Shown here piece by piece: positions 33,936 through 45,490 of a DNA stretch of 64,000 bases. The DNA comes from Apodemus sylvaticus (Eukaryota; Chordata; Mammalia; Rodentia; Muridae). The notes under the pieces were generated by a model. That model was not told where the DNA came from. It saw nothing but the letters and a program-made list of their open reading frames with translations, and ran no database searches. Where the stretch lies: the NCBI RefSeq assembly GCF_947179515.1, contig NC_067481.1, forward strand, positions 29,530,086-29,594,085, written 5' to 3'. Positions within the stretch are counted from its first letter, which is position 1, and each line of letters starts with the position of its first letter. The position numbers and the translations under genes were made by a program.

Positions 33936-34062
33936 GGAGTGCCGGTATTACAGATGTGCACCACTGCCGGTATTACAGATGTGCACCACTGCATGTGGTG
34001 CTGGGACTTGAACTTGGGTCCCAGGCTTGCTCGACAAATACTTTTACCCACCGAGCTCTTCT
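33936..34062 (-). repeat. B4/B1-like SINE, antisense, with a 25-bp duplication
   Basis: 'ggtattacagatgtgcacca' and 'gggacttgaacttgggtccc' are antisense SINE phrases. The first is duplicated exactly (33941-33965 and 33966-33990). Confidence 0.6.
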
Positions 34063-34379
34063 AAAAGCCACCTCTTATGCTGCTTAATCATTGTGACACA
34101 ATGACAATGTGGCAACCTGTCACCTACTGTTCTGGCTGAAAGTGGTCACTTAGGTTCACACCCACAGGAAAGAGACTAGGGCGTAGCCACCAGGGCACAG
34201 CGGTCAGCTGTGATGTGCACATCGCTTCTCTTTTCTCATCTCTGACATTGTGATAACATCTTCTTATAAGGTTGTCATGATTAAAACGGCGTGTATCAAA
34301 CAGTATCTGGCAAATGTTGGGCACTGTGTAAACATCTGCTCCTATGAATACCTGGGCCATCGGCTGGCTGAAGAAACGC

Positions 34380-34629
34380 CAGGAGAGGAGAGGAGAGGAG
34401 AGGAGAGGAGAGGGGAGGGGAGGGGAGGGGAGGGGAGGGGAGGGGAGGGGAGGGGAGGGGAGGGGAGGGGAGGGGAGGGGAGGGGAGGGGAGGGGAGGGG
34501 AGGGGAGGGGAGGGGAGGGGAGGGGAGGGGAGGGGAGAGGAGAGGAGAGGAGAGGAGAGGAGAGGAGAGGAGAGGAGAGGAGAGGAGAGGAGAGGAGAGG
34601 AGAGGAGAGGAGAGGAGAGGAGAGGAGAG
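34380..34629. repeat. Pentanucleotide array (GAGGA)n-(GGGGA)n-(GAGGA)n
   Basis: 250 bp of pure purine on the + strand. A GAGGA block is followed by about 24 GGGGA units and then about 19 GAGGA units. Long Gly/Glu/Arg frames on + and Ser/Pro/Leu frames on minus across it are artefacts. Confidence 0.97.
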
Positions 34630-34775
34630 AAGACTTGAGTTGCAGGGCCCCTGGCTCTGGGAGAGCTTGCCATGCTTCGGAATGCTGCGACGCAGAGTCC
34701 TTGGTCAAAGTCAGCGTTCTCCCAAGTCCAGATTTGGGAATATGTGCTGAGATGCAAAGCCTCAGAGCAGTCAGG

Positions 34776-34810
34776 CTGGGAGTGGGGGTGGGGGTGGGGT
34801 GGGGTGGGGG
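34776..34810 (+). repeat. GGGGGT/GGGGT tract, possible G-quadruplex
   Basis: At least six runs of four or five G separated by single T. Confidence 0.8.
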
Positions 34811-35145
34811 TTCTCGCTTCTCTCCATTCAGCTTCTATCTCCTTGTGTTCCTCTTCTCCTACCTTCCTTTCCTCCCCATAGTCGTTTGCTCAGTACAGTA
34901 CCTGGAATGGCGCCAGGAGTGGTTAAATGCTTCCTAGTGATGCTAGATCAGGCTGATGGTGACAAGTAAGCGCACCTCGGAGGCCAAAGTGACCAAGACA
35001 ATGAGGTGAATGGGGGGAAAGAAGAAAGGTCTTGAAAGTGAAAACCGGGACTTAGGAAAGACCACTTTGAAAAGCAATGATGTTTTAATTTTTTGTGGAT
35101 CTAAGAGATTTGAGGGTGTTTTAATATACCTTCCTTACACCATGA

Positions 35146-35369
35146 AAAAAAACTTATTTATTTGTATGTGTCTGTCTGTCTGTCTGTCTGTGTGTCTATG
35201 TGTGGGTATGTGCCCATGAGTGAAGATGCCCTTGATGGCCAAAAGAAGGTGTCAGATCTCCGGGAGATGGCAATGCGGTATCTCTAAGTAGCTTGACCTA
35301 GGTGCTTGGAACTTGGGTCCCGTAAAAGAGCAAAAAGTGCTCTTAAACACGGAGCCATCTCTCCAGCCC
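35146..35369 (-). repeat. B3-type SINE with (TCTG)n, antisense
   Basis: Terminal 'gagccatctctccagccc' and 'gcttggaacttgggtcccgt'. A TCTG tract lies at 35168-35192. Confidence 0.85.
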
Positions 35370-35574
35370 TGTCCACTCCTTATATCTTAAAAACACTCTA
35401 TTTCTTTTTTCCAACATAACTTTTCTTCATCGATGCATTCACTGCAGAAAGTCTTCCCCAGTTTGCTTCTCTGCAAATGGGTTGCCTGGTGTCTTCTTTT
35501 AAGCAAATTAAAATTGATTTGCTTTTTGACTTTCATGATGCCTCTTGAGTTAATAAAAACAGCCGACAGCTGCC

Positions 35575-35690
35575 TAGTGCTCTATATTTGCAAAGCACTT
35601 TCACAGACATTCAATTTCTCATTTGAATCTTGTAACAACTTGGTGAGAGTGAGCACCAAAGTTCTCTTCATTTCCGGGTGGCCAGCTCAC
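35575..35690 (-). repeat. MIR-like ancient SINE
   Basis: 'atatttgcaaagcactttca' and 'tcttgtaacaacttggtgag' resemble an ancient MIR/MIR3 core. Confidence 0.5.
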
Positions 35691-38424
35691 TAGGTCAGCT
35701 GAAGTGAAGTGACCAGATAAGGGTCAGTGTGAGGACCTTCTCAGAGCATTGGAACCCAAGCTGAACGACCCCTGCTGTTACCCACAGGTGTTAGATATCA
35801 AGGGAAGATTATTCATGAATCGTGGCACTTGGATCCAGGCTATTGCATGTCTGCACCCAGTGCTGGCTGTCACTGTGGAAACAGTGACCATCTTCACTGT
35901 TGAAAGAGTTCTCAAGCTCTTCCTGCTGGGACACTCTGAGCCTTGAATGATAGCCTCAATTTCTTACTTGCCTTTTACAAAGGGCATAGGAATGATAGTA
36001 GTCAGGCAGTGGAAAGGGGATGGCTTCCTGGTTTTGCAGGGATGGTTTCTGATGTCTATTGACTTCTGTATCTTGTGCTGGCTCCTCAACAGAGCAGCCT
36101 GTGGGGCCAGCTATGGGGTAGCTTGTCTGAGGCACTCAGCTAGGTTCTGATCCTATGATGTTTTGAAAAGACCAGTGACCCAAGCTTCTCAATACCTCCC
36201 CCTGCTGAGAGAGGCCAGTCTTAAGCAGTTTTCTCTTGGAGACAGGATGGATTCAGAGACCTGATGGGGGCTGTTCTCTCATTTCTATGTCACTTTAGTT
36301 CTGGGGTTCTCAGGCAGGACTGATTTCCCAACTTTACTTACCAGTGGTTGAGGACCTTTGCCAATGTCTGAATTGTTACAACTCAGACAACTCAATTGGC
36401 AAGGAGGAAGGATTTCCATTGTCATCCCAAGGGTAGTAGACAGAGTTGCTGCTAACTGGCCTACAAGGAACAGGATATCCCCTGACCACAAAGATTTACT
36501 GGATACATGATCTCACTGTTGCTAAGACTGGGCAATCCTGCTGAACCTTTCTCTTTTAGGAGGTTGGATGGGTGTGGAGTTCCGATGGAAGAAGCCAGCT
36601 GGGTGTTGCCACTGTTGTTCCTTGCAGATACTAGAGATGGGCTTCTATTGATAAATAGGTCCTTGTCTTTGAGTACATCATCACTCTCCTCTGCCTCCTC
36701 CCCATTCATCCAGCTTGTTTTAATTCTATTTTAAGTGAGCACAGGAACATCTTCCCCACAGGTCCTATGTCTGGCCTGCTCTTGGCTATATTCTCATAGC
36801 TCTGGTCGGGAATTCATGTGCTACTGTTTGGAGAAAGTCATATATTTTTTTACAGCAACATAACCCATTTTACCTTTATAGTAATTGTTTTGGAATAAGA
36901 AGTAATCATCCAGGACTGACCAACTTGCTTTACTAAGCGCCCCTTTCTCACTCCTGGCAAATTGCTTTGAGAATTGAACAAAGCTCGGCTCAATCATGCA
37001 GGATATCCATTCCAAAGGATGCCTGGGAAGTAAATCTCTGCTAAGCCAGCCCCAGTCATGCCTCCTTCACGGGGGTTTTCTTAGGGATCAAATGGTGAGC
37101 GCGTGCTCGATTCCACCTGTTCCTTGCCTTGGGGGTGGTTGCCTTAACCCAGAGCTTAACCAGGGTATTTGTGATGCTCTCGGGACTTCGAGGAACACGC
37201 CTAACGATAGCTAGACCGTCATATTAAAGAGCTTTTTGCTCCCTGGGGTTGATGTTGGAGTTGGTGCTTGCCTGGTTGATGCTGAGCCTAATTTATGGGA
37301 GCCTCTCCCTGATGCACGTTCTGTGGAATGCTAAGTAGATGCTGATTGAAAAGGTGGTCGAATAAGCTGGGGGACTCCTGTTCTTTACTGCAGGACTTTT
37401 CAAGGTTTTGACATTGTTAATGAGCTGTGTAAACTGCCAAGAGGAGGCTCTGGCGTGCCTCAGATTTGCTTTTATGAAGCAGCTCCCAGGGGCGGTGCTC
37501 TAGTGCAAAGGGCATCAGACTACTGGAAAACGGGAGTCAGAACGCTTCTCCCCTCCCCCCTTTGCCCCTTTCTGCCTTTTCTCCTCTGTTCCTTGCTTTC
37601 TCCTCCCTCTCCTTTCCCTCTCTCCTCTTGATTGATGTGACCTTTCCGTTGATGTGACCCTGTAGCTCTGTTCCGTGGAGTTTCCACTTTCCATTCATGA
37701 AATGGGCTTTTGAGAGGCAGTAGGATTTGAGGGGGAGACTGGATCTCTCATGTCTAGGACTTGGAAGCGTTGCTTTCTATCCGCAAAGGGGCTTTTGTCC
37801 ACTCCTCTTCCCTGAACTAACTCCCCTATGCCTCTTTTAGAGCTCTATTTGAACCTCACATCTTTAAAGGGACATTGCCCTTGTTTGGCCCCGAGGGACC
37901 ACATCTCAGCTCAGGAACTTATTTGTTACATGAATCCACCAGTTCCATTTTCATGGAGAGCCCAAGAGGATGTTTATATGTGCCTTTGTGTGTGTTCCTG
38001 ATATCTGCATTAGGAGAGGTTAACAGAACCATTCACCCTGGCTGGAGCTGTGGTCCTCCCCATGCAGTGTGGAGCTCCACCTCCATGCAGCCCCTGTCCC
38101 TTTCCCTCACATAGGGAAGTGCTTCAGGGTCAGGATCAGTAGCTCAGGTTACAAGTCAAATATATTCCCAAGGCCTGTGGTCTGCGATGATGCTGATCTC
38201 TTGAGTAAGTTGTTTCTATTTCTATGACATATTACAAAGGCTATTATAGAAGCTGCCACCACCCTGGCTGTTAATTATGTGATTACAAGTCAAAATGAAT
38301 GAGTGTAACATGAGCTAACATCCCTGAAGCACCTTCAGGTTTTTTTTTTGAATCAAGGCTCAGAGCAGCCCTGGTAGCCTGCTGCTGTCTCCGGGTGATG
38401 CTAAGTCACAGCCTTCTAGCCATC

Positions 38425-38530
38425 GTCCTTGTATCCATTCAGCAGATGTTGATGGAGTCTGGCCTTGAGCTAGGCTCCCATCTGTGCTGGGTGCCAGGGA
38501 TACAGAGTGAATAAGACAGGGGCTATACGC
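38425..38530. repeat. L2-like ancient repeat
   Basis: 'tgggtgccagggatacagag' and 'tgaataagacaggggctata' resemble a conserved L2-type segment, also seen at 59945-60060. Confidence 0.5.
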
Positions 38531-38984
38531 CAGGGAACCATCCTTTGTTCCCCAATTAGAAACTGTGCAGGTGCATATAAGAAAGTGCAGAAATAGACTC
38601 ACATTTTCTGAGTCTATTCCCTTTCTGTAGCTGTAACCATTGCTTTCAGGGAGCGTCCATTTGACCTCATGACATCATCTTGTCATCTTTAAAGGTATTA
38701 GGTCTCACTCATAGCTAACCTGGGATATGCAGAGACTGTGGGACACGGGGTGGACATGCCTGCAAGTTCTTCTGGGTCTCCTCCAGCTCTTTAGCAGGTG
38801 AAGGACTTTTGGGAGAATCTATCTCTTCTTTTCTCCAGGGTTCCCCATGGCTGCAGAAGGGTTGCTCCAATGTCTCCTGCTCAGAGAAGTGCTGTGGTAT
38901 ACACACTTCAGCTCATTCTGTTTCCCACTTATTTCCTCCTCACCAGAGGACTGGTCTAGTTGTTTTGTTCTTGTGAGCTGTTGC

Positions 38985-39335
38985 TATGGGTGGGATAACT
39001 GTCTCCTAGAAGCCCCACGTGTTAAAGGCTTGTCACTGTTGAGAGATGGTGGAGCCTTTAGGAAATGTGGTCTAAGCAAAAGGAAGTCAGGACACTGCAG
39101 GTGTCCCCTCAAAGGAACTAGTGAGACTCTGGCTTCTCCCCCTCCTCTCTCTCTCTGCTTCCAATCATCATGAGGTAAGTAGCGCACTCTTCCACGTGAG
39201 GCCACATGGTGTACTTTAGTGTCATAGGTCCCAAAGCCACAGGCTGACAGCCTGTGGTCTGAAACTTTTGAAATAGAGCCAAAATTAACAGTTCCTCTTT
39301 GTAGGTTGATTGGCTTAGCAACAGAAAGCTAACAC
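38985..39335 (+). repeat. Old MaLR-like LTR, sense
   Basis: 'cccacgtgttaaaggcttgt', 'ggtggagcctttaggaaatg', 'catcatgaggtaagtagcgc' and the 'gcaacagaaagctaacacag' end occur in the order of an ancient mammalian LTR-like repeat. Subfamily not assigned. Confidence 0.6.
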
Positions 39336-39408
39336 AGCAGGATTCTTGATGCTTTGGTGGGATTCTCTCTCTCTCTCCCCTCCCATATATATGGGGATGC
39401 TACTTCAT

Positions 39409-39447
<39 letters not shown>
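39409..39447. repeat. (CA)n microsatellite
   Basis: About 19 CA units. Confidence 0.95.
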
Positions 39448-39450
<3 letters not shown>

Positions 39451-40015
39451 TTTTTTTTACCCCTGGACTCCAAAGAACTGCCTTGTACACCATGCTTGAC
39501 CATGCAGCACTTCCTGGTCCTGTGGGTTCTATGGGTGGGATTTGGTGAAGGGGTGAATTAGCCTTTAGGCATCTCTTTCTTCTTTTAGCTATAGGTCAAA
39601 CTCTATTAGTGATTGCAGCTTTGTCAGGGGGTCCTACTTTCTGGGGATAATTGGGTATAAAACTGGCTGTTAATCAATGCTGTCTTCTAATTTTCATTGT
39701 GTTTGCTGTGGGCTGATCAGTCAGAACAGAAGGGAAATTGCTTAGTATTCTGACTGTAAGCTCACATCAACATTTTAGCTCCAAGGTGGAGTGGGTGAGG
39801 GGCTTGCTCCCATGATAGGGACTTGTGGGAGATGCGGAACTTTGAGTCTGGGCATCTTGCCTCTTGGTCTGGTGCCCTTCTTCCTCATTGATCTCTTTTC
39901 CTCAAGTGGGCAGAATTCACCAGTTAGAACAATGCCTCTTACAAGAAGATATGGCTGGATGAACACAATGATAAAGACACCAGCTTCTTGATCCAGGATG
40001 AAGAGAATGTTTACG
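39448..40015. other. Gene-free stretch
   Basis: No repeat or gene recognised between two dinucleotide tracts. Confidence 0.5.
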
Positions 40016-40017
40016 TA

Positions 40018-40019
<2 letters not shown>

Positions 40020-40073
<54 letters not shown>

Positions 40074-40078
40074 GGGAG
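40020..40078. repeat. (GT)n microsatellite
   Basis: About 25 GT units followed by a G run. Confidence 0.95.
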
Positions 40079-40330
40079 GTAGTGGAGGCCAGGGAGCAAC
40101 CTTGGGTGGTGTTTTAAATTTTTTTATTGATTCCTTGTAAATTTTACATTATGCACCCCAATTCCACCCATTTCCTTGTCCCTCCATATCCACCCTCCAC
40201 CCTTGCAACCTCCCCACCCTAAAACCAAAACTAACAAGCAAAAAATAATTAAAAAAATCTTAAAAACAGTCTTGATGTGGAAGCTCTAATATGTCACAGT
40301 GTGTCACACAATATACCTTTTGGCCAAGCT

Positions 40331-41888
40331 TTTTTTTAAATTATTATTTTGTCTATTTACACCGCAAATGTTGCCCCCCTTGTGCAGAGGAGTCCTTCCC
40401 TCCTTCTCTTTGTCTCTGAGAGAGTGCCCTCCTCCCCTATCTTTCTTTCTTTTTTTTTTATTGATATATTTTTAATTTACATTTCAAATGATTTCCCCTT
40501 TTCTGGGTCCCCACTCCCCGCAAGTCCCATAAGCCCTCTTCCCTCCCCCTGTTCCTCCATCTACCCCTTTCCGCTTCCCTGTTTTGGAATTCCCCTATAC
40601 TCTCGCACTGAGTCTTTCCAGAACCAGGGGCCACTCCTCCATTCTTTTTGGACATCATTTAATTTGTGGATTATGTCTTAGGTATTCAAAGTTTCTAGGC
40701 TAATATCCACTTATCAGTGAGTGCATACCATGATTGATCTTTTGAGACTGAGTTTCCTCACAGTATGATGTTCTCCAGCTCCATCCATTTGTCTAAGAAT
40801 TTCATGAATTCATTGTTTCTAATGGCTGAATAGTACTCCATTGTGTAAATATACCACATTTTTTGTTTCCACTCCTCCATTGAAGGACACCTGGTGGCCA
40901 TATTCGCTGCTTGCCGGGACAGAAAAGAATCACTAGGTACTGTATAACCCTGAGCTTTAGATCTCTGGTGGTGCATACCGCCAGGGGTCTGCCTGCACTC
41001 CCCTATCTTTCCACCCTGGGGCATCAAGTTTCGACAGGATTAGGCGCATCTTCTCCCACTGAGGTCAGACAAGCCAGTCCTCTGATACTTGCGCCAGGAG
41101 CTTCAGACTGGTCTGTGCATGCTCTTTGGTTGACAGCTCAGTCTCTGGGAGCTCCCAGGGGTCTGGGTTAGTTGACACTGCTGATCTTCCTGTGGGGTTG
41201 CCATCCCGTTCACTTCCTTCAACCCTTCCCCTAACTCTACCATAGGCATCCCAGACCTCAGTCCAGTGCTCATCTGTGAGTATCAGTATCAGTATCCGTC
41301 TCAGTCAGCTGCTGGATAGAGTCTCTCAGAGGACGGTCATGCTAGGCTCCCGTCTGCAAGTCCGACATAGCATCAGTAACAGTGTCAGGGATTGGTGCTT
41401 GCCCATGGGATGGATCCCAAGTTGGGCCAGTCCCTGGTTAGCCATTCCTTCAGTCTCTGCTCCATTTTTATTCCTGCATTTCTTTTAGTCAGGAGCAATT
41501 TTGGGTGGAAAGTGTTGTAGGTGGATTGGTGCCCCCAACTCTCCAGGTCCTGTCTGGTTACTGGAGGTGGTCTCTTCAGGTTTCATAGCTCCTCTGTTAG
41601 GCATTTTGGCTAAGGTCACCCACACTGAGTCCTGGGAGCCTCCCCGATCCCAGGTTTCTGGTATTTCCTAGAGATCCCCTCCCTCCACCCCAGCAGCTAC
41701 ACTATATCCATTCATTCTCCTGGCCTTTTGGCCTCTCTCCTGTCTTCCCCATATCAGACCAGGCCCCTCTATTTCCTTCCTCCTCCCCCTCTTCCATCCA
41801 GGTCCCTCTCTCCCTCTGCTCCCCTGCTGTTTTAGCCCCCTTTTAAGTGGGATTTAAGCATTCTCACTTCGGACTTTCTGCTAGTTTA
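40331..41888 (-). mobile_element. Middle L1 3' region, antisense, inside the outer L1
   Basis: A T-rich tail starts at 40331. Its L1 3'-UTR sequence is interrupted at 40446 and continues from 40998 ('ggcatcaagtttcgacagga', 'gattggtgcttgcccatggg', 'tctctgctccatttttattc') to about 41885. Diverged 'cctttggcccaag'-like copies at both edges may be the target duplication. Confidence 0.72.
40446..40997 (-). mobile_element. Inner, youngest L1 3' end, antisense, 14-bp target duplication
   Basis: The duplication CTCCCCTATCTTTC (40432-40445 and 40998-41011) bounds it exactly. It has a T-tail, L1 3' UTR and end of ORF2 ('tccacttatcagtgagtgca', 'gtactccattgtgtaaatat') to about 40905. The remaining 92 bp (40906-40997) are not collinear L1 that I recognise and may be an inverted 5' piece. 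Confidence 0.88.
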
Positions 41889-43184
41889 ACTCCTTTGCCC
41901 AAACAGCTTTACATGCACGTGTTCATTGCAATGAGTAGTTGATCTGGTTTAAGACCTCTGGCTTCTGCTACACTATCAACACTGGCTCCTCATCAGGGCT
42001 CCTCTCGGATATACTGCTATTGCCCTGTGTCATGGAGAACCTATGGCTTTGGATCTGCAGGGCTGGCCCTGTCACATGCTCCAGCAGTTCATAGATGGGG
42101 GAGATATTGGGGTGGGCCAACTCAGAGCCCTGGACCTGAACCTGTGTGGTAGCTGAATTGTTCAGCCTTACAGCTCTCCTATGTCTACACATCAGGGCCA
42201 GCTCACCCATGCTGTCCAGTGAGGGGCAGGGCTAGCTCTCCTGCCCTTATGCCCTGGAGGCCAGCTCACTCTCACCCATATCACCACAGCCAGCTCTACT
42301 GTGCTGCCCAGACAAGGTTTGGGGCCTGTACTTCCTAGATAGAGGTGCAGCTGGTGAGGGGTGGGGCCAGTCCCCTGTCTGCTTGCCAGGGGTAGGGGTT
42401 GGGGGAGCATCTCTCCCTGGCCTTTTTAATGTTGGTTCTGGTGATTGGATTCAGATCCCCATGAGTGCAAGGAAAGCACTTTACTGACTGAGTCATCTTC
42501 TTAGCCTCTTCCCGCACATAAAATCTCTTTACACTTCCCCCCTCCCCCCTTCATCTGGAGAGCTGGCATGCTGCTTCACTCCCGGGGTAATTACTCACTG
42601 AATGCTACCTGTTTTCATCTCATACCAAATGAAAACAATCAAAAAAACCAAAGCCCCAAACTTCAAGAACGAATAATCTGCCCCCAGAGGAGGACAACAG
42701 AATCCAATGGACATGCAGCACTGGCCAAGGTCCTACGGAGCACTGCGCCAGCGTTTGAGACGTGGCAATTCCCATCTGGAACCCACCTGGTTGTGGTAAC
42801 TTTTCCCTGCTGACTCCATAGCTCAGGCTGAATGCTCTCAATCTATACGTCCGGAACGCCCCAGGCGCTGGTATCTATAAATAGGGAGGCAGCCGTAAAT
42901 GAGAGCTCATTAAGCTCTTACTGACTGCTGAAAAGTAAGTTAGAAAAAAATAAACAGAGCTGAACATTTGTGTAAACCTCAATCTTTTTGATGTTTTTTC
43001 AATTAGGAAAGCCATTTTTCATGAGAAAAATTAATGGCTGTCATGTGCCACCTGGCTAGAGAGCCAAGTGACACATTTGCTTTAATGACCACTGTCACAT
43101 CGCTGGATTCAGTTGTAAGCCATCTGGGCTGGGAGGAGGTGGTGAAGAGACTGGGCTCTTTGGGGGAGGAGGTGGGGCTCTGTC

Positions 43185-43320
43185 ATATGCCAGGCACTGT
43201 GCTAGGCTTACAACGCGCGTTATCCCTTGATTCCTCTGTGGGGCTATGATTACTCTCATTTGGTAGATGAGGCTCAGAGAAATGAAGAGGCTTCCCCAAA
43301 GTCATACAAGAGATGCACAG
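43185..43320 (-). repeat. MIR-like ancient SINE, antisense
   Basis: 'tgccaggcactgtgctaggc', 'tggtagatgaggctcagaga' and 'ccccaaagtcatacaagag' follow the reverse MIR order. Confidence 0.7.
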
Positions 43321-43904
43321 GAAAGGCAATTCTCTTTATTATGATTACTTCCCCAAACCACTCTCTGCAGAGGGAGAAAGACTTGGTGGGAAGGTGGGAA
43401 TTGTCTGAAAACCTCTGACAGGCAGCTTCTAACCGAGGTGGGTCTGGAAGGACATGGTAGGGGTTCAAGTGGGCAGATTCCAGCAAGAGACACCCTGGCC
43501 TAGGGTTGCTTGGGATTCTGTAGGTGGAGATCTTTCTTGGGATAACAGAGCATCTGTCATTAAGGTAAAGTTTGGAGCCGGGCTTCAGGCTCAGAGTCTG
43601 CCAGCATAAGTAGGAAAACCCAAAGACCCATGTTAGGAGGTATTTCGCAAATACTCAGTAAGACCACTGGGCTGTTCCTAAGAATAAGAAATTAGAAGCA
43701 GACACCAGCGCAAAGACCACCTCTGAAGCTGGAACAACTCCGCTGGGGTGGGAATAGCAGCCAGGCGGGCAGATGTATAGTCTGCAGTTGCAGTCCTCAG
43801 CTGCCTTCATGTTGGAAGGTCAAAGAAAGATCAGAGCCGCCTAAGGTTTCAGCTCTGGGCAGAACCAGACCAAGGCACAGAGTTAAGAACCGGGCAGGGT
43901 CTGG

Positions 43905-44075
43905 CAGCTCAGTGCCAATCTTATTATTTGTGGCACACACTCCTTCATGATCTTCTTTAATCTCAAAACAATATCCAAAGGTAGGCACTGCTATCTGCTT
44001 TGGGAGATGAGGAGGTGGGTGTTCAAGGGCACACCTGAGCTCCTTCCTAGACTAAAGGTGGAATTACTGGATCCT
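43905..44075 (-). repeat. MIR-like ancient SINE, antisense
   Basis: 'tttgggagatgaggaggtgg' and 'actaaaggtggaattactgg' are eroded reverse-MIR phrases. Confidence 0.5.
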
Positions 44076-44127
44076 ACTGTCATAGCTGATCCTCCTTTGG
44101 GTAGTGTTTAACTGGACAAGAGAAGTT

Positions 44128-44305
44128 CTTTTCTTTTCTTTCTTTTTTGATTTTTTTTTTTTTTTTTTAAGACAGGGTTTCTCCGTATAGCCCTGACTGT
44201 CCTGGAACTCACTCTGTAGACCAGGCTGGCCTCGAACTCAGAAATCTGCCTGCCTCTGCCTTTCAGAGTGCTGGGATTGCAGGCATGCGCTAGCACCATC
44301 CAGCT
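44128..44305 (-). repeat. B1 SINE, antisense, 15-bp target duplication
   Basis: T-rich tail first, then the B1 body. Flanked by TGGACAAGAGAAGTT (44113-44127, 44306-44320). Confidence 0.96.
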
Positions 44306-44320
44306 TGGACAAGAGAAGTT

Positions 44321-45371
44321 AAAAGAACCACCAAACCACCCCTAATCCCTAAGTGCACTTCTCTAAGTTGTAGCAATTGGTCCCCAGGACCCAAGCCATG
44401 GGGACCCTCAGTGTAAAGGAGGAGGGTAATGAACAGCTCTGCCTCGGGCAGGCAGGGCAGGGGCTCTGTGACATAGGCAGAATTTGTTGTAGCCCCTGGC
44501 TTCTTGAGTTTTGCTGATTGGTTTGAACTTTACCTTGAACCTGGGAGTAGGCAGGTGCTGAGGTTTCTCGTAGGTCTCCCTTTTCTTTCTATTCCCTCTC
44601 CTCTTTCTCCTTACTGAAGCTCATAATTATTCTCTTGGCCCTTCTGTACGTGGGTGACTGCTAGGCTCAGTCTTCCGGCAGCTCGGACCCTCTTCCCTGC
44701 ACACCCCCGTAGGCTCTCAGGAGCCATGCTCTTTTTCCTGGCTGTGCTTGCTCAAGGGCTGACCTCATGGCTGACAGTTGAAGCCAGTCTCTCTACCTCT
44801 GTCACCTCTCTCCTTGCAGCATTCTTGGTTACCAGTTCATCTGCCCACTGATTAGTCTACTTCTCTGTCTACCCATCTATACCTTCATGAACACGTCTCT
44901 GAGTTGGTAAAGTTGCTGATGCTTTGCTAAAGATGACACCCCCACCCCCGCAGGCCACCCCTCCTTTGCTGCAGCTATAGAAAGCAGGGAGAGAGAAACA
45001 GAAGGTGACCATGTCATCAGGCTTAAACCCCGTTTTCCTTCCTCCCTCTGAAGCGGTGTGTTCTTTGTGGGGGGAGACAGAGAAGGAAAGTCAGGGTCAT
45101 GTGATGGACTTTGTATCTAGAAGTCAAGCTTCTACCAACGGAGGAAGAAAGATGACCACCCGAGGTGATGGCTCCTGTCATTGCCCTCTCCTGATATTCA
45201 CAAGGCAGATTCCTGGGTCTTGGGCATTGGATGCCTGAAACAGGACAGATAAGTAACCCACACTCTACTCCAGAACTAATTTCTCAGAGAGGGAAGATGG
45301 ATCTTGGTGTCTTGTCTGATTCTGTGAGCCTAGCTTTGTACCTAATTCTTTTGGCTATTAGAATCATTGGG
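44321..45371. other. Gene-free stretch
   Basis: No repeat or gene recognised. The short frames 44654-44851 and 45005-45238 lack domains. Confidence 0.5.
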
Positions 45372-45490
45372 AGTTTTTTTTTTAAATTTAATTATATATA
45401 ATTTTTACTTATTCATTTTATATCCCTATCACTGCCCACCCTCTGATCAGTACCTCCCACAGTCCTTCCCCTATTCCCCTCCCCTTCTCT
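45372..45490 (-). mobile_element. L1 3'-end fragment, antisense
   Basis: 'acttattcattttatatccc' and 'tatcactgcccaccctctga' are an antisense L1 3' terminus. Confidence 0.7.

Larger units (their letters stand above)
35370..38984. other. Repeat-poor gene-free block (~3.6 kb)
   Basis: The longest stretch with almost no young transposons. Only MIR/L2 scraps (35575-35690, 38425-38530) and a CT-rich tract (37545-37630) stand out. No frame shows a domain. Such blocks beside a developmental gene desert are candidates for conserved regulatory DNA, which needs a cross-species alignment. Confidence 0.5.
40112..42425 (-). mobile_element. Outer old L1, antisense, split by two nested L1s
   Basis: Present at 40112-40330 ('ttttattgattccttgtaaa') and resumed at about 41889-42425 ('ttgcccaaacagctttacat'). 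The uninterrupted paralogue at 14262-15195 has these two parts contiguous, which shows the interruption. No intact frame. Confidence 0.8.
42426..44127. other. Repeat-poor gene-free stretch
   Basis: Contains only MIR relics (43185-43320, 43905-44075). The AT-rich part 42860-43060 has a CTATAAATAG TATA-like motif near 42876 and several TAAT/ATTA cores. No supported gene. Confidence 0.5.

Noticed and set aside
34124..34937. Four long frames (153-197 aa) on both strands
   Set aside because: Pentanucleotide purine array with no stop codons in several frames. Sequence outside it shows no domain.
40349..42410. Frames of 66-110 aa
   Set aside because: Shadow frames of three nested antisense L1 fragments.
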